Assembly: GCA_965140355.1 (NCBI GenBank) | Contig: OZ223194.1 | Location: 1,116,001-1,180,000, forward strand | Source: Acetobacterium sp965140355 | GTDB lineage: Bacteria > Bacillota > Clostridia > Eubacteriales > Eubacteriaceae | Direction: 5' to 3' | Length of the DNA stretch: 64,000 nt | Shown: positions 1 to 8,812 of the stretch, in pieces | Layout: every line of letters begins with the position of its first letter | Position numbering within the stretch: position 1 is the stretch's first letter | Made by a program: the position numbers and the translations under genes | The notes under the pieces: generated by a model | Database searches by the model: none | The model's input: only the letters and a program-made list of their open reading frames with translations | What the model was told of the DNA's origin: nothing

Positions 1-148
1 TTAGCAGATTATCTCTTTGGGGTAATTTTTCTTTTAACATTCGAGACCAGCGACTCGCATCATCTTTTATTAATTCTTCATTAATAATATCGCTGTATCC
101 TTCAGCTGATATCCGCCAACCTTCAACGACTTTTTCATGTAATTCCAT
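1..148 (-). CDS. SAM-dependent methyltransferase, N-terminal part (runs off left edge)
   Basis: The first 49 codons of a gene that continues beyond the window, read from an ATG at 148 with an upstream GGAAGGGG ribosome site. The visible protein starts MELHEKVVEGWRISAEGYSD and has the pattern W-x3-A-x2-Y followed by an amphipathic helix ending KEKLPQ. This matches the N-terminal cap of the methyltransferase part of the 10594-12318 protein (W340 to P372) and of the methyltransferases at 18300 and 19819. The SAM-binding motif itself lies outside the window, so the call rests on this cap. It sits 13 bases after the ABC ATPase stop and is probably the last visible gene of the FecBCD-type operon. 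Function is inferred. Confidence 0.6.
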   Translation of the reverse strand, partial: MELHEKVVEGWRISAEGYSDIINEELIKDDASRWSRMLKEKLPQRDNLL

Positions 149-161
149 TTTTCCCCTTCCA

Positions 162-929
162 TCAGCTACATTGACATACCGGAACGATATTGATATAGCC
201 ATCACTGGTTTTAAATATTTCGGTTCTCATTTTATAAACATTCTCGAGTAATTCAATGGTCAGGACTTCTTCAGGTGTTCCTTGTTTATAAACACTTCCT
301 TGATCAAGGACAATTACACGATCCGCAAACCGTGAAACGAGATCCAACTGATGCAAAGTAGCAATGGTTATAAATCCTTCACTTACAGTCAGTTCCTTGA
401 TCAGCTCAAGCATTTCAAACTGATAAAACAAGTCCAGACTACTTGTTGGTTCATCTAAGATTAGTATCTCCGGTTCTGAAGCCAAGGCTTGGGCAATAAA
501 AACTCTTTGGCGTTGACCACCGCTGAGCTCTCCAATTCTCCGCGAGCTCAATGTTTTTATATTTAATCGTTCTAATATACTTTCAACTTTTTCTATTTCT
601 TGATCCGAAACCCGATAATTCAAATTGCCAATTCTTCCCAACAACACGACTTCAAATACATTCAAATCAGCATCACAACCACTGTCCTGAGATAAATAAC
701 TAATTTTCTGTGTGAATTCAGTTGGCGAATACTGACTGCGAATTTTACCAAAATATGAGATTTCCCCTTGGTTTTTTAAAATACCGCAGATATTTTTAAG
801 TAATGTCGATTTTCCGATCCCATTCGCACCAATAATAGCTGTGATTTCCCTTGATTTTGCGACAAAATTCACTTCTTTAAGCACCGTTGTTTTTCCATAA
901 GCAAAACTTAAGTCTTTTACTTCAATCAT
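162..929 (-). CDS. ABC transporter ATP-binding protein, FecE/BtuD type
   Basis: Cytoplasmic ATPase of a metal-chelate (siderophore, heme or corrinoid class) importer. 255 residues, the normal family length. Walker A GANGIGKST is at about 34-42, the signature LSGGQRQR at about 135-142, and Walker B ILILDEPTSSLD at about 155-166. It overlaps the permease gene by eight bases, so the two are translationally coupled. The substrate cannot be read from the sequence. The linked methyltransferase and similar clusters nearby suggest a metal complex, but this is inference. Confidence 0.9.
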   Translation of the reverse strand: MIEVKDLSFAYGKTTVLKEVNFVAKSREITAIIGANGIGKSTLLKNICGILKNQGEISYFGKIRSQYSPTEFTQKISYLSQDSGCDADLNVFEVVLLGRIGNLNYRVSDQEIEKVESILERLNIKTLSSRRIGELSGGQRQRVFIAQALASEPEILILDEPTSSLDLFYQFEMLELIKELTVSEGFITIATLHQLDLVSRFADRVIVLDQGSVYKQGTPEEVLTIELLENVYKMRTEIFKTSDGYINIVPVCQCS

Positions 930-2013
930 TGATTAACCTCGTTCTTTTTGATAACACTAACGAAAAGAAAAACGGAACACCAATTAGCGAGGTAATGATC
1001 CCAATTGGAAAAATAAATCCCGGGACAATCAATTTACTCAATACTGATGCTACTGACAATACTAATGCACCACACAACGATGATAAGGGAATAAAAAACC
1101 GTTGATCTTCACCAATTAACAACCTTGCCATATGTGGTCCAACTAGGCCAATAAAACCAATTGTTCCCACAAAGCACACTGCAATACCGGTTACAATCGA
1201 TATCAAAATAAAGCATTTAATTCGAAGCTTTTCAACGTCTACGCCTAACCCACTCGCTTTTTCATCGCCTAGTTTAAGAGCCGTCAGTTTCCATGCATCT
1301 TTAAGTGTTAATGGTATTACAACAGTTAGTATCAAAAAAATCAATCCTACCGTAAGCCAATTTGATCGTGATAAACTTCCAAATAACCAGAAAACGATAT
1401 TTTGACTTTCTTCCGGCGTCGCAATATACTGCATTAACGACTGTAATGCCTGAAACAAGAAAGACAAACCAATCCCCGCTAATATCATCGTTTGGGGTTT
1501 CATTTTTGTATATTTTCCAAAACCGTAAATCGAAAAACAAGTAATCCCAGCAAAAATAAAAGAAAGCAGCGGAATCGTATAAATCCCAACAAAAGATAAA
1601 GCAGATGCACCGGTTACAATCGCCATGGCTGCACCAAACCCCGCTCCCGCCGAAACCCCAAGTGTATAAGGGCTAGCCAAAGGATTATTAAGTATTGTCT
1701 GCATCACGGCTCCTGCAAAACTTAAAGAAGCACCCACACCAACTGCCATCAATGCAGTTGGTAATCGGTAATCCCAAACGATAATCATTGTTGTGCTCTC
1801 AACATTACCAAAGTGAAGTAAAGCCTGAAAGGTTTCACCAATACTCAACCATGCCGGCCCAAGGATAATATCTGCAACAAAACTGATACAACATAAAATA
1901 AAGATAATTATGAGCGATCCGGATTTCTTTTTTACATCATCTTTATATGAATAGTTACTTTCTTTACTATTCAAAGGAGCGGCTGAATTGGTTACTGCCA
2001 TTGTGTCATCCAT
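922..2013 (-). CDS. FecCD-family ABC transporter permease
   Basis: Integral membrane permease of the BtuC/FecD/FhuB family, about 363 residues with roughly ten hydrophobic segments. The family motif region around NNPLASPYTLGVSAGAGFG is present, as is the late GFIGLVGPHMARLLIG stretch that contacts the ATPase. The gene overlaps the binding-protein gene by 22 bases. A second in-frame ATG four codons in (MAVTNS, at 2001) is an alternative start, because the GGAG site lies only one base before the first ATG and 13 before the second. It pairs with the ATPase at 162-929 and the lipoprotein at 1992-3143. Confidence 0.9.
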   Translation of the reverse strand: MDDTMAVTNSAAPLNSKESNYSYKDDVKKKSGSLIIIFILCCISFVADIILGPAWLSIGETFQALLHFGNVESTTMIIVWDYRLPTALMAVGVGASLSFAGAVMQTILNNPLASPYTLGVSAGAGFGAAMAIVTGASALSFVGIYTIPLLSFIFAGITCFSIYGFGKYTKMKPQTMILAGIGLSFLFQALQSLMQYIATPEESQNIVFWLFGSLSRSNWLTVGLIFLILTVVIPLTLKDAWKLTALKLGDEKASGLGVDVEKLRIKCFILISIVTGIAVCFVGTIGFIGLVGPHMARLLIGEDQRFFIPLSSLCGALVLSVASVLSKLIVPGFIFPIGIITSLIGVPFFFSLVLSKRTRLIND

Positions 2014-3143
2014 ACTCCGGATAAATCATAGGGCAGGAACTTATCATAATACGCCTGAAGATCCTTGTAAGGATCAATATCTTTAAATTCATCCGGATAT
2101 AACGATTTTGCAATAAATTCAAACGCCGCGAAGTCGTAGATTTCTCTGGCTAATCCGTGATGAATCGCAAATACCTCTTTGTTTTTTACTGCATTTAATT
2201 CACTCCACCCGGTTCTTTGAGTGTACGCTGTTATTTGTTTTTGTAAAGCTTCCTCACTTGATTCATATCCCATTCGCAAAGAACTTTCAGTTTTAGGCCA
2301 GTAGGAGCCCGTCAGAAAAATAACATCAGTATTTTTACTCAATAAATACTCGGGGCTGATGGGTGCCGATTTTGAAATACTGCCTTCGGCAATGTTATTG
2401 CCACCTGCAATAGTAACCATGCTGCCCCACATCGTGGTGCTGGGATATGTATTCCCATACTCACCGGCCCCAGTTGATCCACATTCAACATAAACATCTT
2501 CTTTTCCGCTAGTTATCTTGGCAATCCGTTCTTCAACAGTTTTTCGTTTATCCAGACAGTAATCAGCAATTTCCTGTGCTCTCTTTTCTTCGCCAAAAAT
2601 CTGACCAAGAAGCAGGGTAGATTTTTCATGGTTTTCAATGGTCTCTGCATGATAATCAATATATACGACCGGTATACCGGCTTCTTCTAATTTCCCCTGC
2701 ACACTGGCTTCAGCGGCCGTCTTTGTCCCCAGCGCAAAAATACACACATCCGGTTTCAGTTGGATAACTTTCTCAAGATTAAAATCATCAGTATCGACAC
2801 TCCCGACGTCCGCTATATTTGCCAGATCCGGTACTTTTTCTACATAAGCCTGATACATATCATTTCGATTTTCTTGAAGGGAGTTTCCCCAACCAACAAT
2901 ATGATCCGCGACATCTTCCCCTAATAAAGCCGACATGATCATAAACGCGCCACCAGAACCGGACCAATTAATTACCGCTGTTTTAACTGGCAGTTCCAAT
3001 TCAATCACTCTTCCTGCCAGATCCGTAACCTCTAGTGTTTCGCTTTTTGATTTATCATTTTGAGTCTGAGTTCCACTGCAGCCCATACACAAAACAAGAC
3101 AAAATACCATTATTATTACTATTGAAATTACTTTTTTAAACAT
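1992..3143 (-). CDS. FecB/BtuF-type substrate-binding lipoprotein
   Basis: Periplasmic-binding-fold lipoprotein that captures a metal complex outside the membrane and delivers it to the FecCD permease. The signal peptide ends in the lipobox LCMGC with Cys22 as lipidation site. The mature part has the class III pattern: DLAGRVIELELP near the N terminus, then LKPDVCIFALG and a C-terminal helix-rich lobe. At 383 residues it is slightly long for the family. It is the first gene of the three-gene importer, with an AAAGGAG site upstream. A very short upstream reading frame (MPNIG) with a GGGGGTG site lies in its leader; its relevance is unknown. Ligand unknown. Confidence 0.88.
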   Translation of the reverse strand: MFKKVISIVIIMVFCLVLCMGCSGTQTQNDKSKSETLEVTDLAGRVIELELPVKTAVINWSGSGGAFMIMSALLGEDVADHIVGWGNSLQENRNDMYQAYVEKVPDLANIADVGSVDTDDFNLEKVIQLKPDVCIFALGTKTAAEASVQGKLEEAGIPVVYIDYHAETIENHEKSTLLLGQIFGEEKRAQEIADYCLDKRKTVEERIAKITSGKEDVYVECGSTGAGEYGNTYPSTTMWGSMVTIAGGNNIAEGSISKSAPISPEYLLSKNTDVIFLTGSYWPKTESSLRMGYESSEEALQKQITAYTQRTGWSELNAVKNKEVFAIHHGLAREIYDFAAFEFIAKSLYPDEFKDIDPYKDLQAYYDKFLPYDLSGVWMTQWQ

Positions 3144-3291
3144 TTGAATACCTCTTTCTCCTTTTTGTAGTTGTTAGATATTATCCTATATTGGGCATAC
3201 TCACCCCCTCATCTTTCAAATTATAAGTTAACTGTAAAAGTTAATCTCTACGATATTAAATTGATAAAATTTCATATCTATCTTCTATTCA

Positions 3292-3679
3292 TTATTCTTT
3301 TATTGCCGAAATCATAAACATTGGCGACGCACCAAATAACATTTTTTCTTTGCATCCCAAACTTTTTCGGTAATAGTCAACCCCAATAAATCCACAACCT
3401 TTAAGTGCATTTATATCCCCATCCGGACGGATCACCTTACTTAAAGTCAGAAGCTCAATATTAATCTTTTCTTCCTGATTTTCAGAATCCGAAAAAGTTG
3501 ATCTAAAAATTTCGATACAACGCTGCTCCCTGCTCTTTAACTTTTTGCATTAAGGTATCATCAAAATAATGGTGATGCCAATTGGCATCATAGTCTCTTT
3601 CTGATTCACTGAACATCGACGCTCCAAACGTGTTGGAATGCTCTGTCCAATAATTTTTCACACGTTGTAATACTTTCAT
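3292..3679 (-). pseudogene. Degraded SAM methyltransferase remnant
   Basis: Reading from ATG 3679, 58 codons encode MKVLQRVKNYWTEHSNTFGA and onward, which resembles the YW-x3-S-x-TF cap of the 18300-18986 methyltransferase, and stop at 3503. In the next frame, codons up to the stop at 3292 read as a plausible methyltransferase C terminus (LSKVIRPDGDINALKG, GFIGVDYY, then MFMISAIKE). The central SAM-binding motifs are missing and the frames are shifted, so this looks like an internal deletion plus frameshift. It keeps a good ribosome site (GAGGG), a consensus promoter (3826-3854) and a hairpin leader. The family assignment is moderate because the diagnostic core is gone. Confidence 0.55.
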
Positions 3680-3723
3680 TTAATTCCCTCTATCTTTCAA
3701 TACTCTGTCGTACTGATGCGCTC

Positions 3724-3770
3724 AAAAAAAAGCCCTAAAAATTGCTTTCGCAACCTTCATGGCTTTTTTG
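3724..3770 (-). promoter_or_regulatory. Structured leader hairpin, copy A (terminator-like)
   Basis: On the minus strand the outer stem is AAAAAAGCC / GGGCTTTTTT. Inside it, GTTGC-GAAA-GCAAT forms a second stem capped by a GNRA loop. It ends in a T run 45 bases before the pseudogene ATG. The 14-mer AGCCATGAAGGTTG, apart from its first base context, recurs in the leader at 19001-19066, also just before a methyltransferase gene. It could end MATE transcription (stop at 3906) or act as an attenuator. The shared sequence favours a regulatory role. Confidence 0.5.
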
Positions 3771-3825
3771 TGTTTTCAAAACACATTATTGAACGACTCA
3801 TTCGTTTTGATATTTAATTAACAAA

Positions 3826-3854
3826 ATTATATGTGTATATACTTGTGTTGTCAA
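3826..3854 (-). promoter_or_regulatory. Consensus promoter for the degraded methyltransferase unit
   Basis: On the minus strand, TTGACA (3854-3849), a 17-base spacer and TATAAT (3831-3826) match the vegetative consensus perfectly. The spacer holds ACAAGTATATAC, which also occurs just downstream of the promoter at 19151-19179, and may be a shared operator. Confidence 0.75.
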
Positions 3855-3905
3855 GTTGTTTGTCAGATTAAACTTATTTTCTTTACATATTCTAATTTTT
3901 TTGAA

Positions 3906-5267
3906 CTAAACCTCTGATTTTACCACCGATAATCGTTTAAATTCACCCATCCAGTTGCCTCGCCAATAATAGATGGCCATACCTAAGGCCGTTGACGCCC
4001 AAGTAATCGGATAAGCAATCGCGATTCCCCGAATATCATGGAACGAAGACATCATCACAAAGACTAAAATCGTCCTTAAAACACAAATATTAATCAGGAT
4101 AATCGCCATTGGAGGAATCGCCTTACCAGCCCCGCGAATGGTTCCTCCCAGCACTTCCAAAATAAGATAAAAACAATAAAAAGGTAATGTAATCCGAATA
4201 ATCTGAAGGCCATAAGCCACCACTGATGGATCATTGTTAATCGCCCCAAAAGCCTGTCTGCCAAAACATATTACCAGGGTGCTCATCACTGCGGTAATGC
4301 CAATTCCCATCAAAATACAAACTCTGGTTCCTTTTTTAACCCGGTCATAATTCGCAGCCCCCATATTCTGACTGGTAAAGGTGCTAATTGCCTGACCAAT
4401 AGCAAGAATCGGGAGATAAATTAATAGCTCCACCTTAAAATAGGCCGTAAACGCCGTGATGGCATCGACGCCAAGACCATTGACATGATATTGAACTAAA
4501 ATGTTGGAAAGCGTGATCACCAACGCTTGAAAACCGGTTGGAATCCCAATTTTCAGAATTTTATAAAAATATCTTTTAGCAATTTTAATTTTCGTTAATT
4601 CCAGTTTAAATTCATGGTCGAGATGCATTAAGTAGTGTAATACCAATATCGCCGCAACACTTTGTGAAAACAAGCTTGCAAAAGCAACGCCCCCAACCCC
4701 AAGTTTAAATACCACAATAAAAATACCATCCATGATGATATTAACAACACCTCCGATGAGCTGAATATACATCGGCGTTTTGGAATTTCCTAACGCTCTC
4801 ATGATACCCGAACCCATATTATAGGTAACCACTGAGATAATACTGATAAAATAAACCCGAATATATGACACCGCTAAGCCCATAATTTCATCCGGCGTAT
4901 TGATTAATTTTAAAAAATAAGGAGCACCAATCAAACCAATACTCATAATAATGATCCCGCAGATAAGCCCCAGTCCCATTGCTGTATGAATCACTTTTTG
5001 CAACTCTTTTTTATCGCCCGTTCCAAAAACATACGATGCCACGACACTGGCGCCTACCGATACCCCTGAAAAAAAGCCGACCAGACAAGTTACAAATAAC
5101 GAACTGGCCCCTACCGCGGCAGCGGCTTCTTTTCCTAAAAAATTGCCTACATAGATTAAATCAACGGTATTATAAAGTTGCTGTATAAAACTCGTTCCCA
5201 GTAAAGGTAAGGCAAACAATAACAGTTTTTTCCAAATAGCCCCTTCTGTTAAATTATTATTTTTCAT
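3906..5267 (-). CDS. MATE family efflux transporter
   Basis: Cation-driven multidrug/toxin exporter in the inner membrane. 453 residues with about twelve hydrophobic segments in two homologous halves. The N terminus reads LPLLGTSFIQQLYNTVDLIYVG, here given as two pieces of the typical MATE opening (LPLLGTSFIQQLYN and TVDLIYVG), and the second half has the matching GFQALVITLSNI. It starts at an ATG with AAGGGG upstream. It stands between the two importer groups and is not obviously co-transcribed with either: 70 bases separate it from the ATPase gene upstream. Substrate unknown. Confidence 0.9.
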   Translation of the reverse strand: MKNNNLTEGAIWKKLLLFALPLLGTSFIQQLYNTVDLIYVGNFLGKEAAAAVGASSLFVTCLVGFFSGVSVGASVVASYVFGTGDKKELQKVIHTAMGLGLICGIIIMSIGLIGAPYFLKLINTPDEIMGLAVSYIRVYFISIISVVTYNMGSGIMRALGNSKTPMYIQLIGGVVNIIMDGIFIVVFKLGVGGVAFASLFSQSVAAILVLHYLMHLDHEFKLELTKIKIAKRYFYKILKIGIPTGFQALVITLSNILVQYHVNGLGVDAITAFTAYFKVELLIYLPILAIGQAISTFTSQNMGAANYDRVKKGTRVCILMGIGITAVMSTLVICFGRQAFGAINNDPSVVAYGLQIIRITLPFYCFYLILEVLGGTIRGAGKAIPPMAIILINICVLRTILVFVMMSSFHDIRGIAIAYPITWASTALGMAIYYWRGNWMGEFKRLSVVKSEV

Positions 5268-5337
5268 TTTATCCCCTTTTATCCAATAAAAAACATTTTG
5301 AAGGATTCCATTTCTTCCTGAATAGATTGATCATGAT

Positions 5338-6282
5338 TCAGAGCGTTTTGTGTTCGATTAAATGATTATGACAGGCGATTTGATGCCATTCATTGATTGT
5401 TTTTAATTTTGGTGATTGTCTTAAACAAATATCTTTAGGAGTTGAACAAAACGGATAAAAGCTGCAGCCATGTTCTGTTTTTTTCCTGATCGATTCAATC
5501 ACAGGAATTTGATAACCACTGTTGATTTCTGTCGGCAATATACACGATAGCAACTGCTTGGTGTAGGGATGCCCGGGACATTTTAAAATCTTGTGTGTCT
5601 TACCATATTCAATAATTTCACCGGCGCGCATAACAGCGATCTCATCACAGATTGTCGAGGCAAGTGCCAAGTCATGCGTGATAAACAAAAATGAAACATT
5701 TTGTTCGTTTTTCAGTTGGCAAATCAGGTTCATAATCTGTGCCTGTACCGAAACATCCAAGGCACTGGTTGCTTCATCCAAAATAATCAGTTTCGGTTCA
5801 CAAATCAGTGCCCGAGCAATCGCAGCTCTCTGACATTCACCGCCACTTAAACGGCCTATGCGCGTCTCACTATAGGATGCTTTTAAGCCAACGAAATCTA
5901 ATAATTCTAATGCCCGACTTTTCAGTTTGTTTTGATCATACAGATTAAAAAACTGAGCTCCCTGAATCACACACTCCAGTAACGTGAACCTGGGATTAAA
6001 CGAATCCTTGGGATTTTGAAAAACCATCTGGACATCTTTTCCAATGCATTTTAAACGCTTTTCTGTATTTATTTTCGTTCCTAAAAAAATAATTTCGCCA
6101 CGATCTTCTTTTAATAAACGGGCAACTAAATTTGCTGTCGTACTTTTTCCGCACCCGCTCTCTCCAACAATCCCCAGACAGGTTCCCTCTTCAATATGAA
6201 AACTAATCCCGCCAACAGCTTTTAACCGTTTTTTATCTTTCACGAAACTTTTTTCCAGGTCTTTTACTTCCAGCACCTTCAT
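5338..6282 (-). CDS. Peptide/nickel ABC transporter ATP-binding protein (DppF/NikE type)
   Basis: Second ATPase of the first Opp/Nik-type importer. I start it at ATG 6282 (MKVLEVKDLEKSF), which has AAAGGAAACG upstream and follows the previous stop directly. A longer frame reaching 6420 only reads into the neighbouring gene. That gives 314 residues. Walker A GESGCGKST, signature LSGGECQRAA and Walker B LIILDEATSALD are present. The C-terminal extension has the Cys-rich pattern C-x4-FC-x6-C and a later C, as in Dpp/Opp ATPases, where it can hold an iron-sulfur cluster. Last gene of the operon. Confidence 0.9.
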   Translation of the reverse strand: MKVLEVKDLEKSFVKDKKRLKAVGGISFHIEEGTCLGIVGESGCGKSTTANLVARLLKEDRGEIIFLGTKINTEKRLKCIGKDVQMVFQNPKDSFNPRFTLLECVIQGAQFFNLYDQNKLKSRALELLDFVGLKASYSETRIGRLSGGECQRAAIARALICEPKLIILDEATSALDVSVQAQIMNLICQLKNEQNVSFLFITHDLALASTICDEIAVMRAGEIIEYGKTHKILKCPGHPYTKQLLSCILPTEINSGYQIPVIESIRKKTEHGCSFYPFCSTPKDICLRQSPKLKTINEWHQIACHNHLIEHKTL

Positions 6283-6283
6283 C

Positions 6284-7231
6284 TTACGTTTCCTTTCGAT
6301 TCGGAATATCACATAAAATCCAATGCCCCTCAGAAAGATAAACTTTTTCAGGTTTTTTTTTCTGACAGCTTTCCTTTGCATACCTGCATCGAAGCGCAAA
6401 ACCGCACCCCTGTCGATCAATCACATATTCTGGTGGTTGCCCGCTAATTCCTTCTGGAACCGGTCCATTCATTTTAGGAACCGATTCAATTAATGCCTGG
6501 GTATAAGGATGCCCTGAACATAAAAGAACATCCTCCCTACTGCCCCATTCAATGATTTCGCCACTATACATGACTGCCACTTTATCAACAAGATGGGCAA
6601 TGACCCCGATATTATGCGATACTATGAGTATCGCGGTGTTAAATACATCTCTAACCAATTGCAGTTGTCTGACCACCTGTGCCTGTGACATCACATCCAG
6701 TGCACTAGTTGGTTCATCCGCTAAAATCAGCTCGGGTTGATTCATCATCGCCCCTGCAATAGCAACGCGTTGACACATCCCGCCACTTAATTCAAACGGA
6801 TACGATTTAAAAATTCGCGCGGTATCTTTAAGTCCCATCTTTTCCATCAAGGCTTGGGCTGCTATTTTGCATTCTTGTCTGCTGACATGTTTTCGATGCA
6901 CCTGTACGGTTTCATAAAAATAATGTTCAATCCTTTTTAAGGGATCCATCGCCAAAGGCGCATTTTGAAAAATCATGGCAATATCCTTACCACGCAATGT
7001 TCGCAATTCTTCATTGCTTTTTTTTATGATGTCCATTCCTTTAAAAAGAATTTCTCCCTGCGTGACATTTACAGTTTTATTCAACATCAGAATCGTTTCA
7101 AGCGTGGTGCTTTTTCCACAACCACTCTCGCCAACGATTCCGACAATTTCACCTTGATGAACTTCCAGTTCAACGTTCCTGACAACCGGAATTTCTCCAT
7201 AAGAAATACACAAGTTTCTGATTTCTAACAC
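6284..7231 (-). CDS. Peptide/nickel ABC transporter ATP-binding protein (DppD/NikD type)
   Basis: First ATPase of the same importer, 315 residues. Walker A GESGCGKST at about 34-42, signature LSGGMCQRVA and Walker B LILADEPTSALD are all intact. The C-terminal oligopeptide-transporter extension carries CGFALRCRYAKESC, the Cys motif typical of this subfamily. It lies nine bases after the binding-protein gene and one base before the second ATPase, so the genes form one operon. Whether the cargo is a peptide, nickel or a metallophore complex cannot be decided from the ATPase. Confidence 0.92.
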   Translation of the reverse strand: MLEIRNLCISYGEIPVVRNVELEVHQGEIVGIVGESGCGKSTTLETILMLNKTVNVTQGEILFKGMDIIKKSNEELRTLRGKDIAMIFQNAPLAMDPLKRIEHYFYETVQVHRKHVSRQECKIAAQALMEKMGLKDTARIFKSYPFELSGGMCQRVAIAGAMMNQPELILADEPTSALDVMSQAQVVRQLQLVRDVFNTAILIVSHNIGVIAHLVDKVAVMYSGEIIEWGSREDVLLCSGHPYTQALIESVPKMNGPVPEGISGQPPEYVIDRQGCGFALRCRYAKESCQKKKPEKVYLSEGHWILCDIPNRKET

Positions 7232-7240
7232 AGTGGTCCT

Positions 7241-8794
7241 CTATTTTTCAATATAAACATTCGCATCCAATAAATAATATTCTGACGGATTTGTACTTAG
7301 TCCTTTAACATTACTGCTCATCACATAAATAAATTTCGCATGTCCAACAACAATATAACCGGCATCATTTAAAATAATCTTTTGCATCTCTTTTGCAATT
7401 TCATTTCGTTTACTTTCGTCAAATTCCTGATTCATCTGACTGATCAGATCGTCTACCTTACTATTGGAATAATGTCCGTAATTACTACTTCCCTCCGTTT
7501 TAAAGGCAATATTTGCAAAATATAAGGGATCGCCTGTCGGTGTCATGGTAAAGCTGATCATCATGAGATCAAAATCGCCACTCTTTTGATATTCTGCTAC
7601 CGATTCATAAACTTCAACCTGTAAATCGATCCCCATTTCTTTTAAACTGGAGGCCATTTGCTCACAATAGCTTTTCAGTTCAGCCTTAGTACTGTAGGTT
7701 ACCATTCTCAACGTGAGTTTTTGACCATCTTTTTCAAGAATCCCATCACCATCACTATCACTATAACCAGCTTCTTTTAATAATTTTTTCCCCTCTTCCA
7801 GATCAAAATGGTAACCATCCCCTGGATCTGCTCCAAAAGCCATAAAATCTGGATAAAGACCATTTGTAGGCACGGAAGCACCTTTATTCAACACATTGGC
7901 ATATTGTTCTTTATCAATACTCATACTCAGTGCTTTTCTGACATTAGGGTCCTGAATAAACACATTATCGAAGTTCATAAAAATAACCTGACCTCTGGAT
8001 CCAGCAACACCATCGACATTATATTTTTCGGTATCATTAAATAGTTCAAGACTGGTCCCTGGAATACTGACAGATAAATCGCTCTCACCCGTCTGTTGCG
8101 CCATTGCCAATGAATTCGTATCTGCAATGACATTGAAGGTTGCCCCTTCCAATTTGGGTTGACCTCCCCAATAATTTTCATAGCGCTCAACCACGGCTTT
8201 TTTCTTAACCTCATAGCTAACCGCTTTAAAAGGTCCTGTCCCAATTGGCATGGTTGCAATTGTTTCTTCATCCGATACATCAATAATGGACGCCAGCGGT
8301 TCTGCTAAACTATTTACAAACGCTGGTACAAGTTTCGTCGTCGTTACTTTTAGGGTCTGACCATCTGCTTCCATCGAACCAATAAATAACAGTTCATTTA
8401 ATCGTACATTGACGTTCATGGTTCGTTCCCAGCATTTTTTAACTGCTTCAGCTGTCATTTTTTCGCCATTTTGAAACGTGATATCATCTCTTAACTTAAT
8501 CATCCAAGTCGTATCATTTTGCATTTCACAGGATTCGGCCAAAAATGGTTGCGGAATCAGATTTTCATCCAATTTATACAAGGTTTCCGTAATTCCATAT
8601 CGGGACGTATACCAGCTATTCCAGCTTTCAGCCGGGTCAAGATTGGTGGGACACTGCGTATCTGCAAAAACAGCTTCTGTTCGTGTCCCCACTTCGGCCT
8701 TGGTGTCCGTTGAACAACCGGTTAGACCCATCCCCCCCATTACCACAGCGGCAACTAAACCAATTGAAATAAGTTTTTTTAATTTTTTCTTCAT
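7241..8794 (-). CDS. Family 5 extracellular solute-binding lipoprotein (NikA/DppA type)
   Basis: Binding protein of the first Opp/Nik-type importer. I prefer the ATG at 8794, because GGAG lies six bases before it; an ATG at 8806 overlaps that site. From 8794 the product is 517 residues. The signal peptide ends LTGC (Cys27). The mature part shows the family pattern: LAESCEMQNDTTWMIKLRDD, FQNGEKMTAEAVK, and DPNVRKALSMSIDKEQ in the middle. A DSDGDGILEKDG loop resembles a calcium-binding turn, and a similar DTDGDG loop is in the second importer's binding protein. Ligand unknown; nickel or a small metal chelate is plausible. Confidence 0.88.
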   Translation of the reverse strand: MKKKLKKLISIGLVAAVVMGGMGLTGCSTDTKAEVGTRTEAVFADTQCPTNLDPAESWNSWYTSRYGITETLYKLDENLIPQPFLAESCEMQNDTTWMIKLRDDITFQNGEKMTAEAVKKCWERTMNVNVRLNELLFIGSMEADGQTLKVTTTKLVPAFVNSLAEPLASIIDVSDEETIATMPIGTGPFKAVSYEVKKKAVVERYENYWGGQPKLEGATFNVIADTNSLAMAQQTGESDLSVSIPGTSLELFNDTEKYNVDGVAGSRGQVIFMNFDNVFIQDPNVRKALSMSIDKEQYANVLNKGASVPTNGLYPDFMAFGADPGDGYHFDLEEGKKLLKEAGYSDSDGDGILEKDGQKLTLRMVTYSTKAELKSYCEQMASSLKEMGIDLQVEVYESVAEYQKSGDFDLMMISFTMTPTGDPLYFANIAFKTEGSSNYGHYSNSKVDDLISQMNQEFDESKRNEIAKEMQKIILNDAGYIVVGHAKFIYVMSSNVKGLSTNPSEYYLLDANVYIEK

Positions 8795-8812
8795 TTTCTT
8801 CTCCATATTTTT

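Noticed and set aside
5338..6420. 46-residue N-terminal extension of the DppF-type ATPase
   Set aside because: It overlaps the C terminus of the neighbouring ATPase gene. The good ribosome site and the start of homology are at ATG 6282.
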